From a virus, in the IMG/VR virus record IMGVR_UViG_3300021376_000177, positions 1 through 35,166 of that record: a DNA stretch of 35,166 bases, one strand, 5' to 3'. Position 1 is the first letter of the stretch. Each line of letters opens with the position of its first letter. A program made the position numbers and the translations under genes. Positions 12,846 through 22,335 of this stretch are shown here, piece by piece. The notes under the pieces are model-generated. The model made no database searches, was not told where the DNA came from, and was given only the letters and a program-made list of their open reading frames with translations.

Positions 12846-13400
12846 ATGAGTAAACCATCCAATAAAAAACCTAAGTCGGGCTACCTTACTTGTCTCATCA
12901 CCGGTAAACGTCATTACATGTATGGTCCACCATTTGAACGTAAGATAGCAAAATTTGGATCTTTAGAAGAACTAGAAAAACATTTTATAAGTAGTAAGGC
13001 AAAGAAACTTCTCAAACAAGGTCTTTCACAGCAAGAAGTTCGTGACAAGTTAAAAATAAAGGCTAAGCTACCTGAAGTTGATGATATTGTACTTGTACGT
13101 AACAAAATTAAGAAAGTAAATAAGCGTGAGAAAAAAGTTGATAATACTAGTTATCTACAAAGTGAAGAGTTTTTATTGAAAAAACAAGAAGAGCTTGCAA
13201 CAAAAAATACATACGAATCATTCAAAACTTTTGTGGAATTATTTACAGGTGGCCCTAATCAATGTCAGATACCTAATGGTGGTACTTGCCAGCAACCACA
13301 TATTTGGTATCAAAATGATGAATATTGTGATGGTTGCACCTGGTATAATTATTGTCTAGTACCATCAAAACGAGTAAGTAAACACTTTAAGAATCGATAG
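12846..13400 (+). CDS. Cysteine-rich basic protein (184 aa), probable zinc binder
   Basis: Not recognised by name. The N-terminus (SGYLTCLITGKRHYMYGPP) is followed by a helical, lysine-rich region (EELEKHFISSKAKKLLKQG) that looks like a compact DNA-binding helix pair. The C-terminal part carries five cysteines (140, 148, 161, 164, 170) with a CDGC knuckle, suggesting a zinc site. Overall it is strongly basic. It may be a nucleic-acid-binding regulator, but that is inference. It is divergent from the RadA-like gene, and its stop overlaps the end of the convergent 68-residue gene by 14 bases. Confidence 0.7.
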   Translation: MSKPSNKKPKSGYLTCLITGKRHYMYGPPFERKIAKFGSLEELEKHFISSKAKKLLKQGLSQQEVRDKLKIKAKLPEVDDIVLVRNKIKKVNKREKKVDNTSYLQSEEFLLKKQEELATKNTYESFKTFVELFTGGPNQCQIPNGGTCQQPHIWYQNDEYCDGCTWYNYCLVPSKRVSKHFKNR

Positions 13401-13593
13401 TCTTGCGTATTATTTTTATAACGTTGACTTTGATTTGATCAGATATAGATTGAATAAGTTTTTGATATAATACATCAAAATCTTTGGTACCTGGATACAA
13501 CCCTTCCTCTAAAATTACGCACGCAATATTAGTGCATATAACATCCATTAACTCTTTTCTTTGTGTTTTTTTAGAGCTTTTGCGTCTACTCAT
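13387..13593 (-). CDS. Hypothetical small basic protein (68 aa)
   Basis: Not recognised. The N-terminus is very basic (MSRRKSSKKTQRKE) and the rest looks helical. I chose the ATG at 13593, which overlaps the stop of the upstream gene by 8 bases, over an ATG 12 codons earlier. It is the last of a tightly overlapping run from 14548. Confidence 0.6.
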   Translation of the reverse strand: MSRRKSSKKTQRKELMDVICTNIACVILEEGLYPGTKDFDVLYQKLIQSISDQIKVNVIKIIRKTIDS

Positions 13594-13846
13594 TAGTCTT
13601 TCTATATGTTGAGTAAACAATATCATCAATAGATAGGGTTACGTCTCTTATATTTATAGATTCATACTTCTTATATACATCATCTTTATTGTAATTTATA
13701 ATATTAAATTTACCAATATCTTCACCAAGGTAATTATATATATTAATTTCATTAGTACCGTGCCATACATATATTTCTTTAGCATCCTCATTTACATATG
13801 AGTAACGTGCTTGATGTATTACGGTGAGCAGTTTATTGGAAATCAT
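13586..13846 (-). CDS. Hypothetical protein (86 aa)
   Basis: Not recognised. It is beta-rich by composition (KEIYVWHGTNEINIYNYLG), acidic and tyrosine-rich. Its ATG overlaps the stop of the SprT-like gene by 4 bases and its end overlaps the next gene, so it is translationally coupled on both sides. Confidence 0.6.
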   Translation of the reverse strand: MISNKLLTVIHQARYSYVNEDAKEIYVWHGTNEINIYNYLGEDIGKFNIINYNKDDVYKKYESINIRDVTLSIDDIVYSTYRKTNE

Positions 13847-14397
13847 ATATTGTAATTATATTTTTCAAACAAATAAACAAGATTTGTTCTTTTTATTATA
13901 TTGTTTACTGTCTGTTTTAATTGTGGTGTGTAAAATGTCCTATCGTACCCGTTTTTGTCTTTCTTGCATTTTAAATTAATTTTACCACACACCACTTTAA
14001 ATTGTATATTATGGTAACCGTTGACACGGTTTACATCTTCAATTTTATGTGTTGAGCAATATATATGCACCATTTCATGTATTAGTATCTCCGCTATGTA
14101 TTCAACCCCTTTTTTAAAATAACAAGGGTTTAGTACTAAAAAAGGATGTTGTGTATTATTAAACGTACATGCTTTAACATATACCTCTCCATATGTATTT
14201 TGTATAGGGTAAAAAGCTATTTGACATAGCGGTAAACTATTATCAAATAGCTTTTTATTTAAATGTTTATATAGTTTTAAAAAATCAGATATAATCTTCG
14301 TCTGGAATTTTTGAAAATTTATTTTTCTTTTTGTTCTGTTTACCTTGTTTGTTTTTACGCTTGTTACCGTGTTCTCTTTTATCTGAGATGTCTTCAT
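13843..14397 (-). CDS. SprT-like metalloprotease-fold protein
   Basis: A 184-residue SprT-like protein with a zinc-binding HEMVH (107-111) preceded by EILI, and a downstream GYHNIQF (128-133) giving the third histidine, in the same order as SprT/Spartan. These fold as zincin proteases; in eukaryotes Spartan cleaves DNA-protein crosslinks, and phage members are uncharacterised. The only ATG (14397) makes 113 bases overlap with the preceding gene, while the recognisable domain begins at about residue 34 (KIISDFLKLYKHLNKKLFDNSL), just where the overlap ends. A non-ATG start near 14295 is therefore possible. C-terminal cysteines of a zinc ribbon are not obvious. Confidence 0.75.
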   Translation of the reverse strand: MKTSQIKENTVTSVKTNKVNRTKRKINFQKFQTKIISDFLKLYKHLNKKLFDNSLPLCQIAFYPIQNTYGEVYVKACTFNNTQHPFLVLNPCYFKKGVEYIAEILIHEMVHIYCSTHKIEDVNRVNGYHNIQFKVVCGKINLKCKKDKNGYDRTFYTPQLKQTVNNIIKRTNLVYLFEKYNYNI

Positions 14398-14548
14398 ATA
14401 TGTTGCTATCTACAGTTACATCGTAATCCAAATCATTAGACGGGTTACTATGTTGTTCAGGTGTATGCGTTCTATTAGAACGTTCATACTCTTCCCACAT
14501 TTGTTCTATTTGTTTCTTTTTCTCTTCTTCGTTAATGTAATTCTTCAT
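14285..14548 (-). CDS. Hypothetical hydrophilic protein (87 aa)
   Basis: Not recognised. It is very hydrophilic: an acidic N-terminus (INEEEKKKQIEQMWEEYERS), a middle rich in Asn and Asp, and a basic stretch (KRKNKQGKQNKKKNKF). It looks disordered. It overlaps the SprT-like gene by 113 bases in another frame if that gene uses its ATG. A TATAAAAT sequence lies six bases before its ATG. Confidence 0.6.
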   Translation of the reverse strand: MKNYINEEEKKKQIEQMWEEYERSNRTHTPEQHSNPSNDLDYDVTVDSNIYEDISDKREHGNKRKNKQGKQNKKKNKFSKIPDEDYI

Positions 14549-14587
14549 ATTTACATTTTATATACTTTATAATACAGTATATTGAAA

Positions 14588-15316
14588 TCAACCACCGCTT
14601 AGCGTTGTGAAATAAATTTGATTGGTGATTGGGTTTTGCATTTTAATTAATATAGTGTTATTATCTGTATTGTAAATATCTATAATTCTAAAATTTTGCG
14701 TTATTGTAAGAAAACTTTTCTTTGCAACTGTAATGTGTATTGTTATAACATCTATTACCCCATTCACTCTATATACGTAAAATTTTGGGGTGTAGGTATT
14801 GATAAATGATGCCGTAATTGTTTGATATAGAGATTCAAATATCTTATATTTGGGGCTTTTATATTCGTTTGTCTCCTCTAATATTTGCAAAGCGCTAGTA
14901 TCGTTATATGTTAAATAAAAGTCTTTTTCAACGGATGTAGTTACAGTATTATCTCCAAATTTATCAAATATTATTTTAATTATATTATATTCTGTATCTT
15001 GTATACCAGATAAAATAAATCGTATAGGGTTAGTTTCACTATATAATTCGTTTGCAGTTAATGATGTTATTCTTGTATAGTTAAAATAGCCATCTTCATA
15101 ATCTGTAAACGTACCACCAGATAATGTGGTCAAATCTGTAATAAAACTATCATTATCACTAAAATTAGTTATACCTTGCGCAGTGTTACTATAGTAATTT
15201 GATGTTAATAATAATGAATTTTGATCAACAACGTAAAATAAATAACCACTAGTTACAGGGTATGCTGATAAAGCAGCATTATCTTCTGTCGAACTAATGT
15301 AAATTGTTTGGTTCAT
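14588..15316 (-). CDS. Putative virion structural protein (242 aa)
   Basis: No known domain was recognised. It has the composition of the neighbouring tail proteins: rich in Asn, Thr, Tyr and Ile, with repeated strand-like segments and a Thr-Leu-Ser-Gly-Gly phrase both mid-protein and at the C-terminus. It directly follows the lectin-like adhesin and has its own late-type box, so it may be a tail-fibre or baseplate accessory protein. This call rests on context. Confidence 0.55.
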   Translation of the reverse strand: MNQTIYISSTEDNAALSAYPVTSGYLFYVVDQNSLLLTSNYYSNTAQGITNFSDNDSFITDLTTLSGGTFTDYEDGYFNYTRITSLTANELYSETNPIRFILSGIQDTEYNIIKIIFDKFGDNTVTTSVEKDFYLTYNDTSALQILEETNEYKSPKYKIFESLYQTITASFINTYTPKFYVYRVNGVIDVITIHITVAKKSFLTITQNFRIIDIYNTDNNTILIKMQNPITNQIYFTTLSGG

Positions 15317-15322
15317 TTTATA

Positions 15323-15330
15323 TATTTATT
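15323..15330 (-). promoter_or_regulatory. Late-type box AATAAATA before the 242-residue structural gene
   Basis: Six bases before the ATG at 15316 on the minus strand, overlapping the stop codon region of the adhesin gene. Confidence 0.55.
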
Positions 15331-16882
15331 ATGAAGGGCTCATAGTGTAAATAACTGGGTCAGCAGGTTGACCAGTATGTAATCCTGAATTAACTTGAGC
15401 TGATATAGTATCTCTAATTTGTCTGTAAGATATTTCGAAAGTTAAAGTGCGTAAAATTTGGCAAGTTTCATCAACTAAACCATAGTCGTCAAATGTAACT
15501 CTAAACCCTATACTATCCATATAAGGTGAACCGTTTGCCATAAATTGAGGATCAACGTATACTAATCCTAATTCTCTTGATGATAAAATAACTGTCTCCT
15601 CTGCAATTATACTAGGCGCTACCGGACCAGTACCATACATGGCACCATCTGAATAACCTGGTTCATCACCAATAAAGACAGTGTTATAATAAGCTGAATT
15701 GGTGACATTTAATTGGCATGATGTATCGGGATTGTCTAAAATCAGTTTAATCCAATAACCACCTGGGACATTTGTCACCACCGATGTTTTTGTTCGTGTA
15801 GGTGTCGGGGTTGGTGTAGGTACAATTACATTAGGTGTACGTGTACGTGTAGGTGTTATATCAGGTGTTTTAGTTTGTGTTGGTGTCTGCGTTCTTGTTC
15901 TTGTTGCAGTGGGTGTAGGTGTTTTAGTTCTAGTCTGTGTTGATGTTAAAGTCTGTGTGGGTGTTTGAGTAGGAGTTTGTGTTCTGGTTCTTGTAGATGT
16001 TTGAGTGTTTGTTCTTGTTTGTGTCGGTGTACTGGACCGGGTTTGTGTTGGTGTCTGTGTCCTTGTTCTTGTGGGTGTTTGTGTCTGTGTAATATTAGGT
16101 GTTGTAGTGCTTGTACGTGTTTGAGTTGTTGTTCTTGTTTGTGTTGGTGTTACAGTCTGCGTAGGTGTAGGTGTAGCATATCCCTCCACACCTCTAAAAT
16201 TTAAGTTTTTTATCCAAAAATTGTTATTACCTGATACACCCGTTGAATAACTTAACCCTGCGCGAACAAAACTACCCGGTGGGGTGAGATTTACATCTTT
16301 AGTGTAATATGTTACAAACTCACCTTTATTATTTTTAAATTCAACTGTCACTGTTTTACAAAAATTAAGTAAATTTACACGTACTGTTTTGTATTCGTCT
16401 TGTAATGTGCTAAGCTGTAAAGTTGATGTGTTGGGGTAATTTGTATTTGGATAAAGATTCAAACTACCACTGTTATCTATAAAACTATAGTTATCTGATT
16501 CACCACCTCTAATTGTTATACTGTTTGGTACTGGGTTATTTGTACCACCTGTTATACCTGTACCTGATAATGCAAAATAACCATCAACATCAAAAGCAAC
16601 AGCTAAGTAAGATCCTTCAACACCTGGGTTGGTTGTAACGCCGTTAAGTACGTAGTCTGTTCTTGGAGCATAACCTAATCCAGGCCCAGGTGTACCGCTA
16701 ATTACTTGTTGTAAAGAATTACCTATAAAAAATATACAAAATCCGCCACCTAAAGCACTTGTGGATTGAAAGAAAGAATAGTCGATAGATACAGAGATGT
16801 CTTTTCTAGGGTCAAACGTTAATGTATTATAACCCGACTTGAGAACTATACTCGATGATTTTGTATCGGTTGGTAAATTCAT
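15329..16882 (-). CDS. Lectin-like adhesin with Thr/Pro spacer (putative receptor-binding tail protein)
   Basis: A 517-residue protein in three parts. Residues 1-232 look like an L-type lectin/concanavalin A-like jelly roll: GGGFCIFFIG (45-54), GLGYAPR (68-74) and the strand SYLAVAFDVDGY (91-102), which fits the metal-site strand of such lectins. Residues 236-366 are a low-complexity spacer of alternating threonine with Pro, Gln or Arg (TPTQTRT). Residues 373-517 form a C-terminal beta-rich domain (GGYWIKLILDNPDTSCQLN). It follows the large baseplate-associated proteins, where fibre genes often lie. Sugar binding and host recognition are inferred from the fold resemblance. Confidence 0.65.
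   Translation of the reverse strand: MNLPTDTKSSSIVLKSGYNTLTFDPRKDISVSIDYSFFQSTSALGGGFCIFFIGNSLQQVISGTPGPGLGYAPRTDYVLNGVTTNPGVEGSYLAVAFDVDGYFALSGTGITGGTNNPVPNSITIRGGESDNYSFIDNSGSLNLYPNTNYPNTSTLQLSTLQDEYKTVRVNLLNFCKTVTVEFKNNKGEFVTYYTKDVNLTPPGSFVRAGLSYSTGVSGNNNFWIKNLNFRGVEGYATPTPTQTVTPTQTRTTTQTRTSTTTPNITQTQTPTRTRTQTPTQTRSSTPTQTRTNTQTSTRTRTQTPTQTPTQTLTSTQTRTKTPTPTATRTRTQTPTQTKTPDITPTRTRTPNVIVPTPTPTPTRTKTSVVTNVPGGYWIKLILDNPDTSCQLNVTNSAYYNTVFIGDEPGYSDGAMYGTGPVAPSIIAEETVILSSRELGLVYVDPQFMANGSPYMDSIGFRVTFDDYGLVDETCQILRTLTFEISYRQIRDTISAQVNSGLHTGQPADPVIYTMSPS
15785..16177 (-). repeat. In-frame degenerate repeats encoding a Thr/Pro/Gln/Arg spacer
   Basis: About 130 codons in which nearly every second residue is Thr, alternating with Pro, Gln or Arg. 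At DNA level this is a loose 6-bp periodicity (GTGTxT-like on the plus strand). It is likely a stiff extended linker and a hot spot for length variation. Confidence 0.8.
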
Positions 16883-16887
16883 GTTGT

Positions 16888-19800
16888 TTAAAATTTATAT
16901 AACCCAGCTGTTTGATCCCAGGTACCAATATTTAAACCTACTTGAGGTGTTATATAGTCTAAAAATGTTGCGCTTACACTATTAGAATAACTTTCATCTC
17001 TTATAAGTTCATCACCAAAATAACATTTATTAGTTAACAGTGTAAATATACCTGCTATAAATCTAAATTGAAGCTCTTGAATACAATACGCTCCAGCATT
17101 ATCATACATTTTTGTAACCATTGTATATGTATCTGCAACTTCATTATACGTTACCGTAGGATCATCACAATTTTGTGGGTTGAAAATATATTGATAATTA
17201 TCAAACAAACCATTTGTATAAAAACTTGAAAGGTAACTCGTCATACTAAATTGTGTTAAATTAGTATTTGGATTTGGATATATTTGTTTGAAGTCGTAGC
17301 TTGCTAAATCAAATTTATACACTGTTGGGTATATAATTTTTAAATTACCCGATACAGCATTTGAAAGAGTTGTATTGAAAAATAAAACATTCTTATAATC
17401 TTCGTTATAAAAATAATCACCGAATTTATCTATCGATAAATCATTCTGATTACGTGTTATATAAATTGCTGGTAAGAAATTACCTATAAACTTATTAGTG
17501 TTGTAATCGTAATTTATCCGATCAATTACTCTATAATTATCTGTTTCAATGAGTAATGTATCATAAATTATATCGAAATCTATTAAGTTGTTTTTTACTT
17601 CATCTCTCACCACTACAGGGAACCGCACAAAATTAGCACTTAATGCATCAGATACATTAGATATAATTGTATTGTTACCTGATCTTACATAAACATCACC
17701 TAATATGATATTACGTTTTGTGTAAATATCTAAATCACTCGATAATCCTGAAACATAACTGTATTGTGTGGTAGAGCTTGAAAGTATGTTATTGTAATAT
17801 GGTATATTTTGACTATAAAAATCATTTGCTCTTAAAGCAAAAGGATTGTAGTTTATAACTTGACCGTTCTCTACTCTCACATATACAAATGTTCCACCTT
17901 CAATAATTTTATTTTCTGTTGTAAATGTCCAACCTGTACCCGATAATGCTGCCGGTTTAAATGTTGGTGGTTGTGTAAATGTAGGTCTTAATGCGTAATT
18001 ATTAACACCACCTTCTACCAATACTTGATAATATAAATTTAATGCATTGCTAATACTACCTGGCCATAATGGTGAATCAGTAGATGGTGTTTCATATAAT
18101 TTTACACCATTGTATTCGTTTATAAATGTGTGACCATCATATGTTTCAGTTCCAACATATATTGGGTTGTCTATTATATTACAATATAAATCGTTAAACG
18201 AACCACCGAATACATAGTAGTAACTACCACTTAAAGCAAACTCAGGTATTTGATTTACATTTATAAGTTTAGTGAGAGGATTAAAATAGTAATAATTAAC
18301 TGAACTTAACTGATCAAATGTATTAGCAATTTGACCGGTTCTTATATAACCATCTATTTCCGGTGTTGTAGCTGTATAATTAAAGTCTAGTTGAGAATAT
18401 CTAGGCCAGTTAAGAAAGAACCCATCAAAATGATTGCAAATATACGTTACCTCAGACTTTGAGGTGATATTTGTAGTTATAAATACTGTTTTGAATAATG
18501 CATAACTGTTACCGTAAACATCTGTTTTAAACTTTATAATATCTGCATTATTATCTACTAAAAGTTTTTGTTGTCTATTATTTACAGGGTATATAGCGTT
18601 ATTAGCTGTACTATATACATCAGGGTTTAACCAAATATTGTTTTTATTATTCTTAAAAAATGAAACACTGTCTGATGGTTTACTTACATTACTAAAGTCT
18701 AATTCTAAACTTTGATTTAAACTTTGATACCCTTTGAAATCAGGTAGGTTTTCATCATTTTTTATATCACCGTAAATATATTGATCTGATAAAGTATGTT
18801 TGAAAACTGTAGTATTGTATACAAAGCTTATTTGACCAGATGTGCTATATGGGTATACTGCAGGATCGGGAAATATTATAACACTATCAGGTGGTAATGA
18901 TTGAGTGTTTAAACTAAATGAAGACTTTATTGGGTTGTAATATAATAAACCGATACGTTGGGGTAAATAAAACCCACCTACATCTTTTGCTGAATATAAA
19001 TTGTCAGTAGATTGTTTAATTGCAAATTTGATGTTAAAAATATTTTGATCATTTGCACTGTCAGAAGTTGTGTCAAATAATACCCCTGTTACAGACTGAG
19101 ATAGACTATTTGTACTTAAGTAATAAAAATTAGTACCAGCAAATTCTTGTATTAAATTCTTATAGTTTAGTAAATTTAAATTAGATGATAAACCATCATT
19201 AATTGTGTTAATGTAGTCTTTATCATAAAGAGCAAATAAATCATTAGGGTCTGGTGTAGGTGTATATGTTAGATATTTTGAAAGTTCGGGTACTATATAC
19301 TGAATGTTTTCAAGTTCGTTAATTATAGCATCAGTAAAATTTAAAAATAAGTTACTATCTATCTCTATTTGTTGTGAATATGCTGATAAATTATAATAGT
19401 CAGTATCGTCGTATAAATCTTCAATTAAAACACGTGTATTGTTTAGTATGTAGGTACCGTCAATATCAGATTTATAAAATTCTGATTTAAGTTCGGTATC
19501 ATTATATGATGTGTAGATTGTATTGAATATTACATTTTGTAGAGTTTCTCTTGTACCACCTAAATTGAGTTTTACAGGTTGAGCTTTTACATTTTCGCGA
19601 AGATCTATTAAATCTCTACATATAGCTTTTATTTTTCTTGCAAAGAATGGTATTGCAATATCTATATCTTGTTTACTATTGTAATCTAATGTTGTAAGAA
19701 ATCTTCTCTCATCTTGTGTAAAATAAGTTAATTTTAAATCATAGAAAATAGTTATATATGATAGTACTATTGTTTGCTCATTTGTGAGAATGATATTATT

Positions 19801-20001
19801 TTTAATCTTATACCATTCAGACAAATATCTTCTATATGAGTCGATATATACCTCAGGTGTTTCATTAAACTGTTTAAAACTACCTAGCCAAGAAGAAAAT
19901 GAAAACGGACTTTGATAATCCTTAGCTATATATACATTGCCTAATAATGTTATTGAATCGTTAGGTCTGTATTCCGAAAACCTTTGTATATCAATTGGCA
20001 T
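16888..20001 (-). CDS. Very large virion structural protein (1037 aa), possible gp7-like wedge
   Basis: At 1037 residues this is the largest gene in the window. No catalytic motif is visible. The first 170 residues are helical (SYRRYLSEWYKIKN, then FFARKIKAICRDLIDLRENV); the remainder is beta-rich with many Tyr, Asn and Ser. Its place in the run gp25, gp6, PKD protein, this gene, and its size similar to T4 gp7 (about 1030 residues), suggest a baseplate wedge component. I see no clear sequence match, so gp7 is only a positional guess. A late-type box lies six bases before the ATG. Confidence 0.65.
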   Translation of the reverse strand: MPIDIQRFSEYRPNDSITLLGNVYIAKDYQSPFSFSSWLGSFKQFNETPEVYIDSYRRYLSEWYKIKNNIILTNEQTIVLSYITIFYDLKLTYFTQDERRFLTTLDYNSKQDIDIAIPFFARKIKAICRDLIDLRENVKAQPVKLNLGGTRETLQNVIFNTIYTSYNDTELKSEFYKSDIDGTYILNNTRVLIEDLYDDTDYYNLSAYSQQIEIDSNLFLNFTDAIINELENIQYIVPELSKYLTYTPTPDPNDLFALYDKDYINTINDGLSSNLNLLNYKNLIQEFAGTNFYYLSTNSLSQSVTGVLFDTTSDSANDQNIFNIKFAIKQSTDNLYSAKDVGGFYLPQRIGLLYYNPIKSSFSLNTQSLPPDSVIIFPDPAVYPYSTSGQISFVYNTTVFKHTLSDQYIYGDIKNDENLPDFKGYQSLNQSLELDFSNVSKPSDSVSFFKNNKNNIWLNPDVYSTANNAIYPVNNRQQKLLVDNNADIIKFKTDVYGNSYALFKTVFITTNITSKSEVTYICNHFDGFFLNWPRYSQLDFNYTATTPEIDGYIRTGQIANTFDQLSSVNYYYFNPLTKLINVNQIPEFALSGSYYYVFGGSFNDLYCNIIDNPIYVGTETYDGHTFINEYNGVKLYETPSTDSPLWPGSISNALNLYYQVLVEGGVNNYALRPTFTQPPTFKPAALSGTGWTFTTENKIIEGGTFVYVRVENGQVINYNPFALRANDFYSQNIPYYNNILSSSTTQYSYVSGLSSDLDIYTKRNIILGDVYVRSGNNTIISNVSDALSANFVRFPVVVRDEVKNNLIDFDIIYDTLLIETDNYRVIDRINYDYNTNKFIGNFLPAIYITRNQNDLSIDKFGDYFYNEDYKNVLFFNTTLSNAVSGNLKIIYPTVYKFDLASYDFKQIYPNPNTNLTQFSMTSYLSSFYTNGLFDNYQYIFNPQNCDDPTVTYNEVADTYTMVTKMYDNAGAYCIQELQFRFIAGIFTLLTNKCYFGDELIRDESYSNSVSATFLDYITPQVGLNIGTWDQTAGLYKF

Positions 20002-20007
20002 TATTAG

Positions 20008-20015
20008 TATTTATT
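20008..20015 (-). promoter_or_regulatory. Late-type box AATAAATA before the 1037-residue gene
   Basis: Six bases before the ATG at 20001 on the minus strand, inside the short gap after the PKD-protein gene. Confidence 0.55.
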
Positions 20016-20021
20016 GCTAAA

Positions 20022-22334
20022 TCAATCAGCACCACTTAATATACCAACTCCTTCACTTAATGTGAATATTATGTTTCTATCCACATAACCATTGTCTATA
20101 TACCATGCAGATAATGTGCTATCATTCCATGAACTTAATAAACTTGGATTATTCCATGCTGGATATTGTTCGTAGTTAGGAAAAGTTATTTGAGTGTTTA
20201 TCGAATCATCCCAATTTATTACACTGTCTAATATTGTACCATCTATGTAATTATTCCATTTGTAGAATGTGTAGTATTTATCAAGTAAAACTACTCTCGT
20301 CTCAGCAGTTTCAGTATAAAAATCTTCAGGTAGAACAAGGTTCCAACCCCATGTAATATCTATAGATGATAATGGAAACGTTTGTGCAGATAGTGCATCT
20401 ATATATAATGGCTGTAAACTATACAACTTTGTAAAGTTTTCGTATGCTACAATATACTGATTATTTCTATCAAGTATTGCCGTAGCAATATTAAGTGGTT
20501 CAACCTGACTACTGTATGACGGTGTTTGAAGATTTGTGTTTATACCATATACTTGATTAAACACATTAGTGCGTTTATCTAAATTTTCATTCCAATTATT
20601 ACGGGTACCGAAAAGATAATTTCTCTTAATCGAAAATATATCTACTAATCTTGATATTTCTGCTGGGTACCGTGTGAGTAAATCTTCTTTAACGTATTTT
20701 ATGGTATCGACACCGTATAGATCGCATTGTGAAAATAATGATTCGATATTACAGGTATCTATATCTGATATATTAGGCACGTAATTAGCAATTTTTTCGT
20801 ATATACGTTTACCTAAAGTATTGAAATTAGCATCAATATCACCACCTATTTGGCCTAATACGTTTTGAACTAAAATATTACTTTCAGCTATCGTAGGTTG
20901 TGTTGCTAATGATTCATAGGCTTTATAACTATCAAAATTTTCGTTCACTTTTGCAACTTTACCGTAATTATTCTTATTGTAGATAGTAAACGGTTGACTT
21001 ACACCTGATATAGCTTGGTTGTAAAATATATTACCGGTATTATCAGTATAAGAAGGTGGTAAATTTGTAAGAGCACCAACAGCAAAAATTCTAATATCTT
21101 CACATGATGCAGCGGGTACATTACTCAAATAAATTTTACCTTTGACATATGTAGGTATGACATCATTGTAAATAGGGTTTTGAATTTGTATTGATGTTGT
21201 AGGTGTGGTGTAACTTGTTATAAGTTCCCCGTTTTTATTGATTAACCCTATAAACAATGCATTGGGTATTGCACTGATAAAAAATATGTTAAATGGGTAT
21301 GGTGAAGCACTTAATGGTATATAACTTACTGAATAATTATCTATTGTTCTAGGTCTTACAACAAATGATAAAACACCTTCTTTTAATTGTGCGCCATTGA
21401 TATCAAACGTGCTTAAATTTTGACCTTCACCAACAATACCATTTGAAGTTACACTTAAACTTACAGGGTTACTCGTCGCAACATAATTAAATGTATATAC
21501 CACTGAATTAACATTTAAGATGGGTAAGTTTGGTCTAATTATCGACTGATCAAAGTCGGTTGTATCAAGAGTGAAAAATATATTGTATGAACCTGTACAT
21601 GAAGTTGGTAAATCGTCAACAAAATAAACATCTTTAACACCTGATGTACCAGCAAATACAGAATTAGGTGTTTCGTATGTTGTAGTTATATAAGTTTTGT
21701 TTACTGTGTCTAATGATATATAAATTTTATCATTAGATGTTTCAAACCTATCAACAATAATATCGTCAAATATATTTAGAACACCTACTTGTTCTCTTAT
21801 AACGAATCGGTGGGTAGGTATAAGATGTGAATAAGGTTGTTTTGAATAATTGTATACATCATATCTTGGGCTAACACCACCGCTTGCATAGGGTATTATT
21901 GAATACACCCCTTGAGTGCTTTCATAGGTTTGCCAACTATTGTATCTATATACGGTAAAAGGTGGTGAATAAGAACCAGCGGTTAAAATTGAAAAACCTG
22001 AATTATATACACTAAGTTTATCAGGCACATAATCAAATATATCAACAGTACGGTTTACTAAGTCTACAATACCTTCACCCAATTTATTAATTAACTTTAA
22101 AGTAATGTTATACGTCCCTGGTGTTGTGAAATGATGGGTTGCTGTGATAGATTTTGAATAGGTACCATCACTAAAATCCCACAACAAATATTGATTACTA
22201 TAAATGTTAGAATTATATGTGTCAAACAGAGGTACAAAAGTCAACGGGGTATTTGATAATGTATAAGCTGATAACGATATATTATTAAACACATCGTAAA
22301 CTTTAAAATTAAGATATCCGGTTGATTGTTCCAT
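20022..22334 (-). CDS. Large baseplate-associated structural protein with PKD domain (770 aa)
   Basis: The N-terminal part has a PKD-type Ig-like domain: WDFSDGTYSKSITATHHF followed by TPGTYNITLKL (about residues 48-81), the classic PKD signature. The middle is beta-rich. Residues 520-640 are more helical (IDTCNIESLFSQCDLYGVD, then YLFGTRNNWNENLDKRTNVF), resembling virion structural proteins of large T4-like phages. It starts one base after the gp6-like gene's stop and is followed 20 bases later by the 1037-residue gene. PKD domains commonly mediate binding to surfaces or proteins. It is probably baseplate or tail-fibre connector, inferred from position. Confidence 0.65.
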   Translation of the reverse strand: MEQSTGYLNFKVYDVFNNISLSAYTLSNTPLTFVPLFDTYNSNIYSNQYLLWDFSDGTYSKSITATHHFTTPGTYNITLKLINKLGEGIVDLVNRTVDIFDYVPDKLSVYNSGFSILTAGSYSPPFTVYRYNSWQTYESTQGVYSIIPYASGGVSPRYDVYNYSKQPYSHLIPTHRFVIREQVGVLNIFDDIIVDRFETSNDKIYISLDTVNKTYITTTYETPNSVFAGTSGVKDVYFVDDLPTSCTGSYNIFFTLDTTDFDQSIIRPNLPILNVNSVVYTFNYVATSNPVSLSVTSNGIVGEGQNLSTFDINGAQLKEGVLSFVVRPRTIDNYSVSYIPLSASPYPFNIFFISAIPNALFIGLINKNGELITSYTTPTTSIQIQNPIYNDVIPTYVKGKIYLSNVPAASCEDIRIFAVGALTNLPPSYTDNTGNIFYNQAISGVSQPFTIYNKNNYGKVAKVNENFDSYKAYESLATQPTIAESNILVQNVLGQIGGDIDANFNTLGKRIYEKIANYVPNISDIDTCNIESLFSQCDLYGVDTIKYVKEDLLTRYPAEISRLVDIFSIKRNYLFGTRNNWNENLDKRTNVFNQVYGINTNLQTPSYSSQVEPLNIATAILDRNNQYIVAYENFTKLYSLQPLYIDALSAQTFPLSSIDITWGWNLVLPEDFYTETAETRVVLLDKYYTFYKWNNYIDGTILDSVINWDDSINTQITFPNYEQYPAWNNPSLLSSWNDSTLSAWYIDNGYVDRNIIFTLSEGVGILSGAD

Positions 22335-22335
22335 A

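Noticed and set aside
15965-16204. Cysteine-rich plus-strand frame opposite the adhesin spacer
   Set aside because: The many Cys codons come from the antisense of Thr/Pro/Gln codons; no initiation signals.
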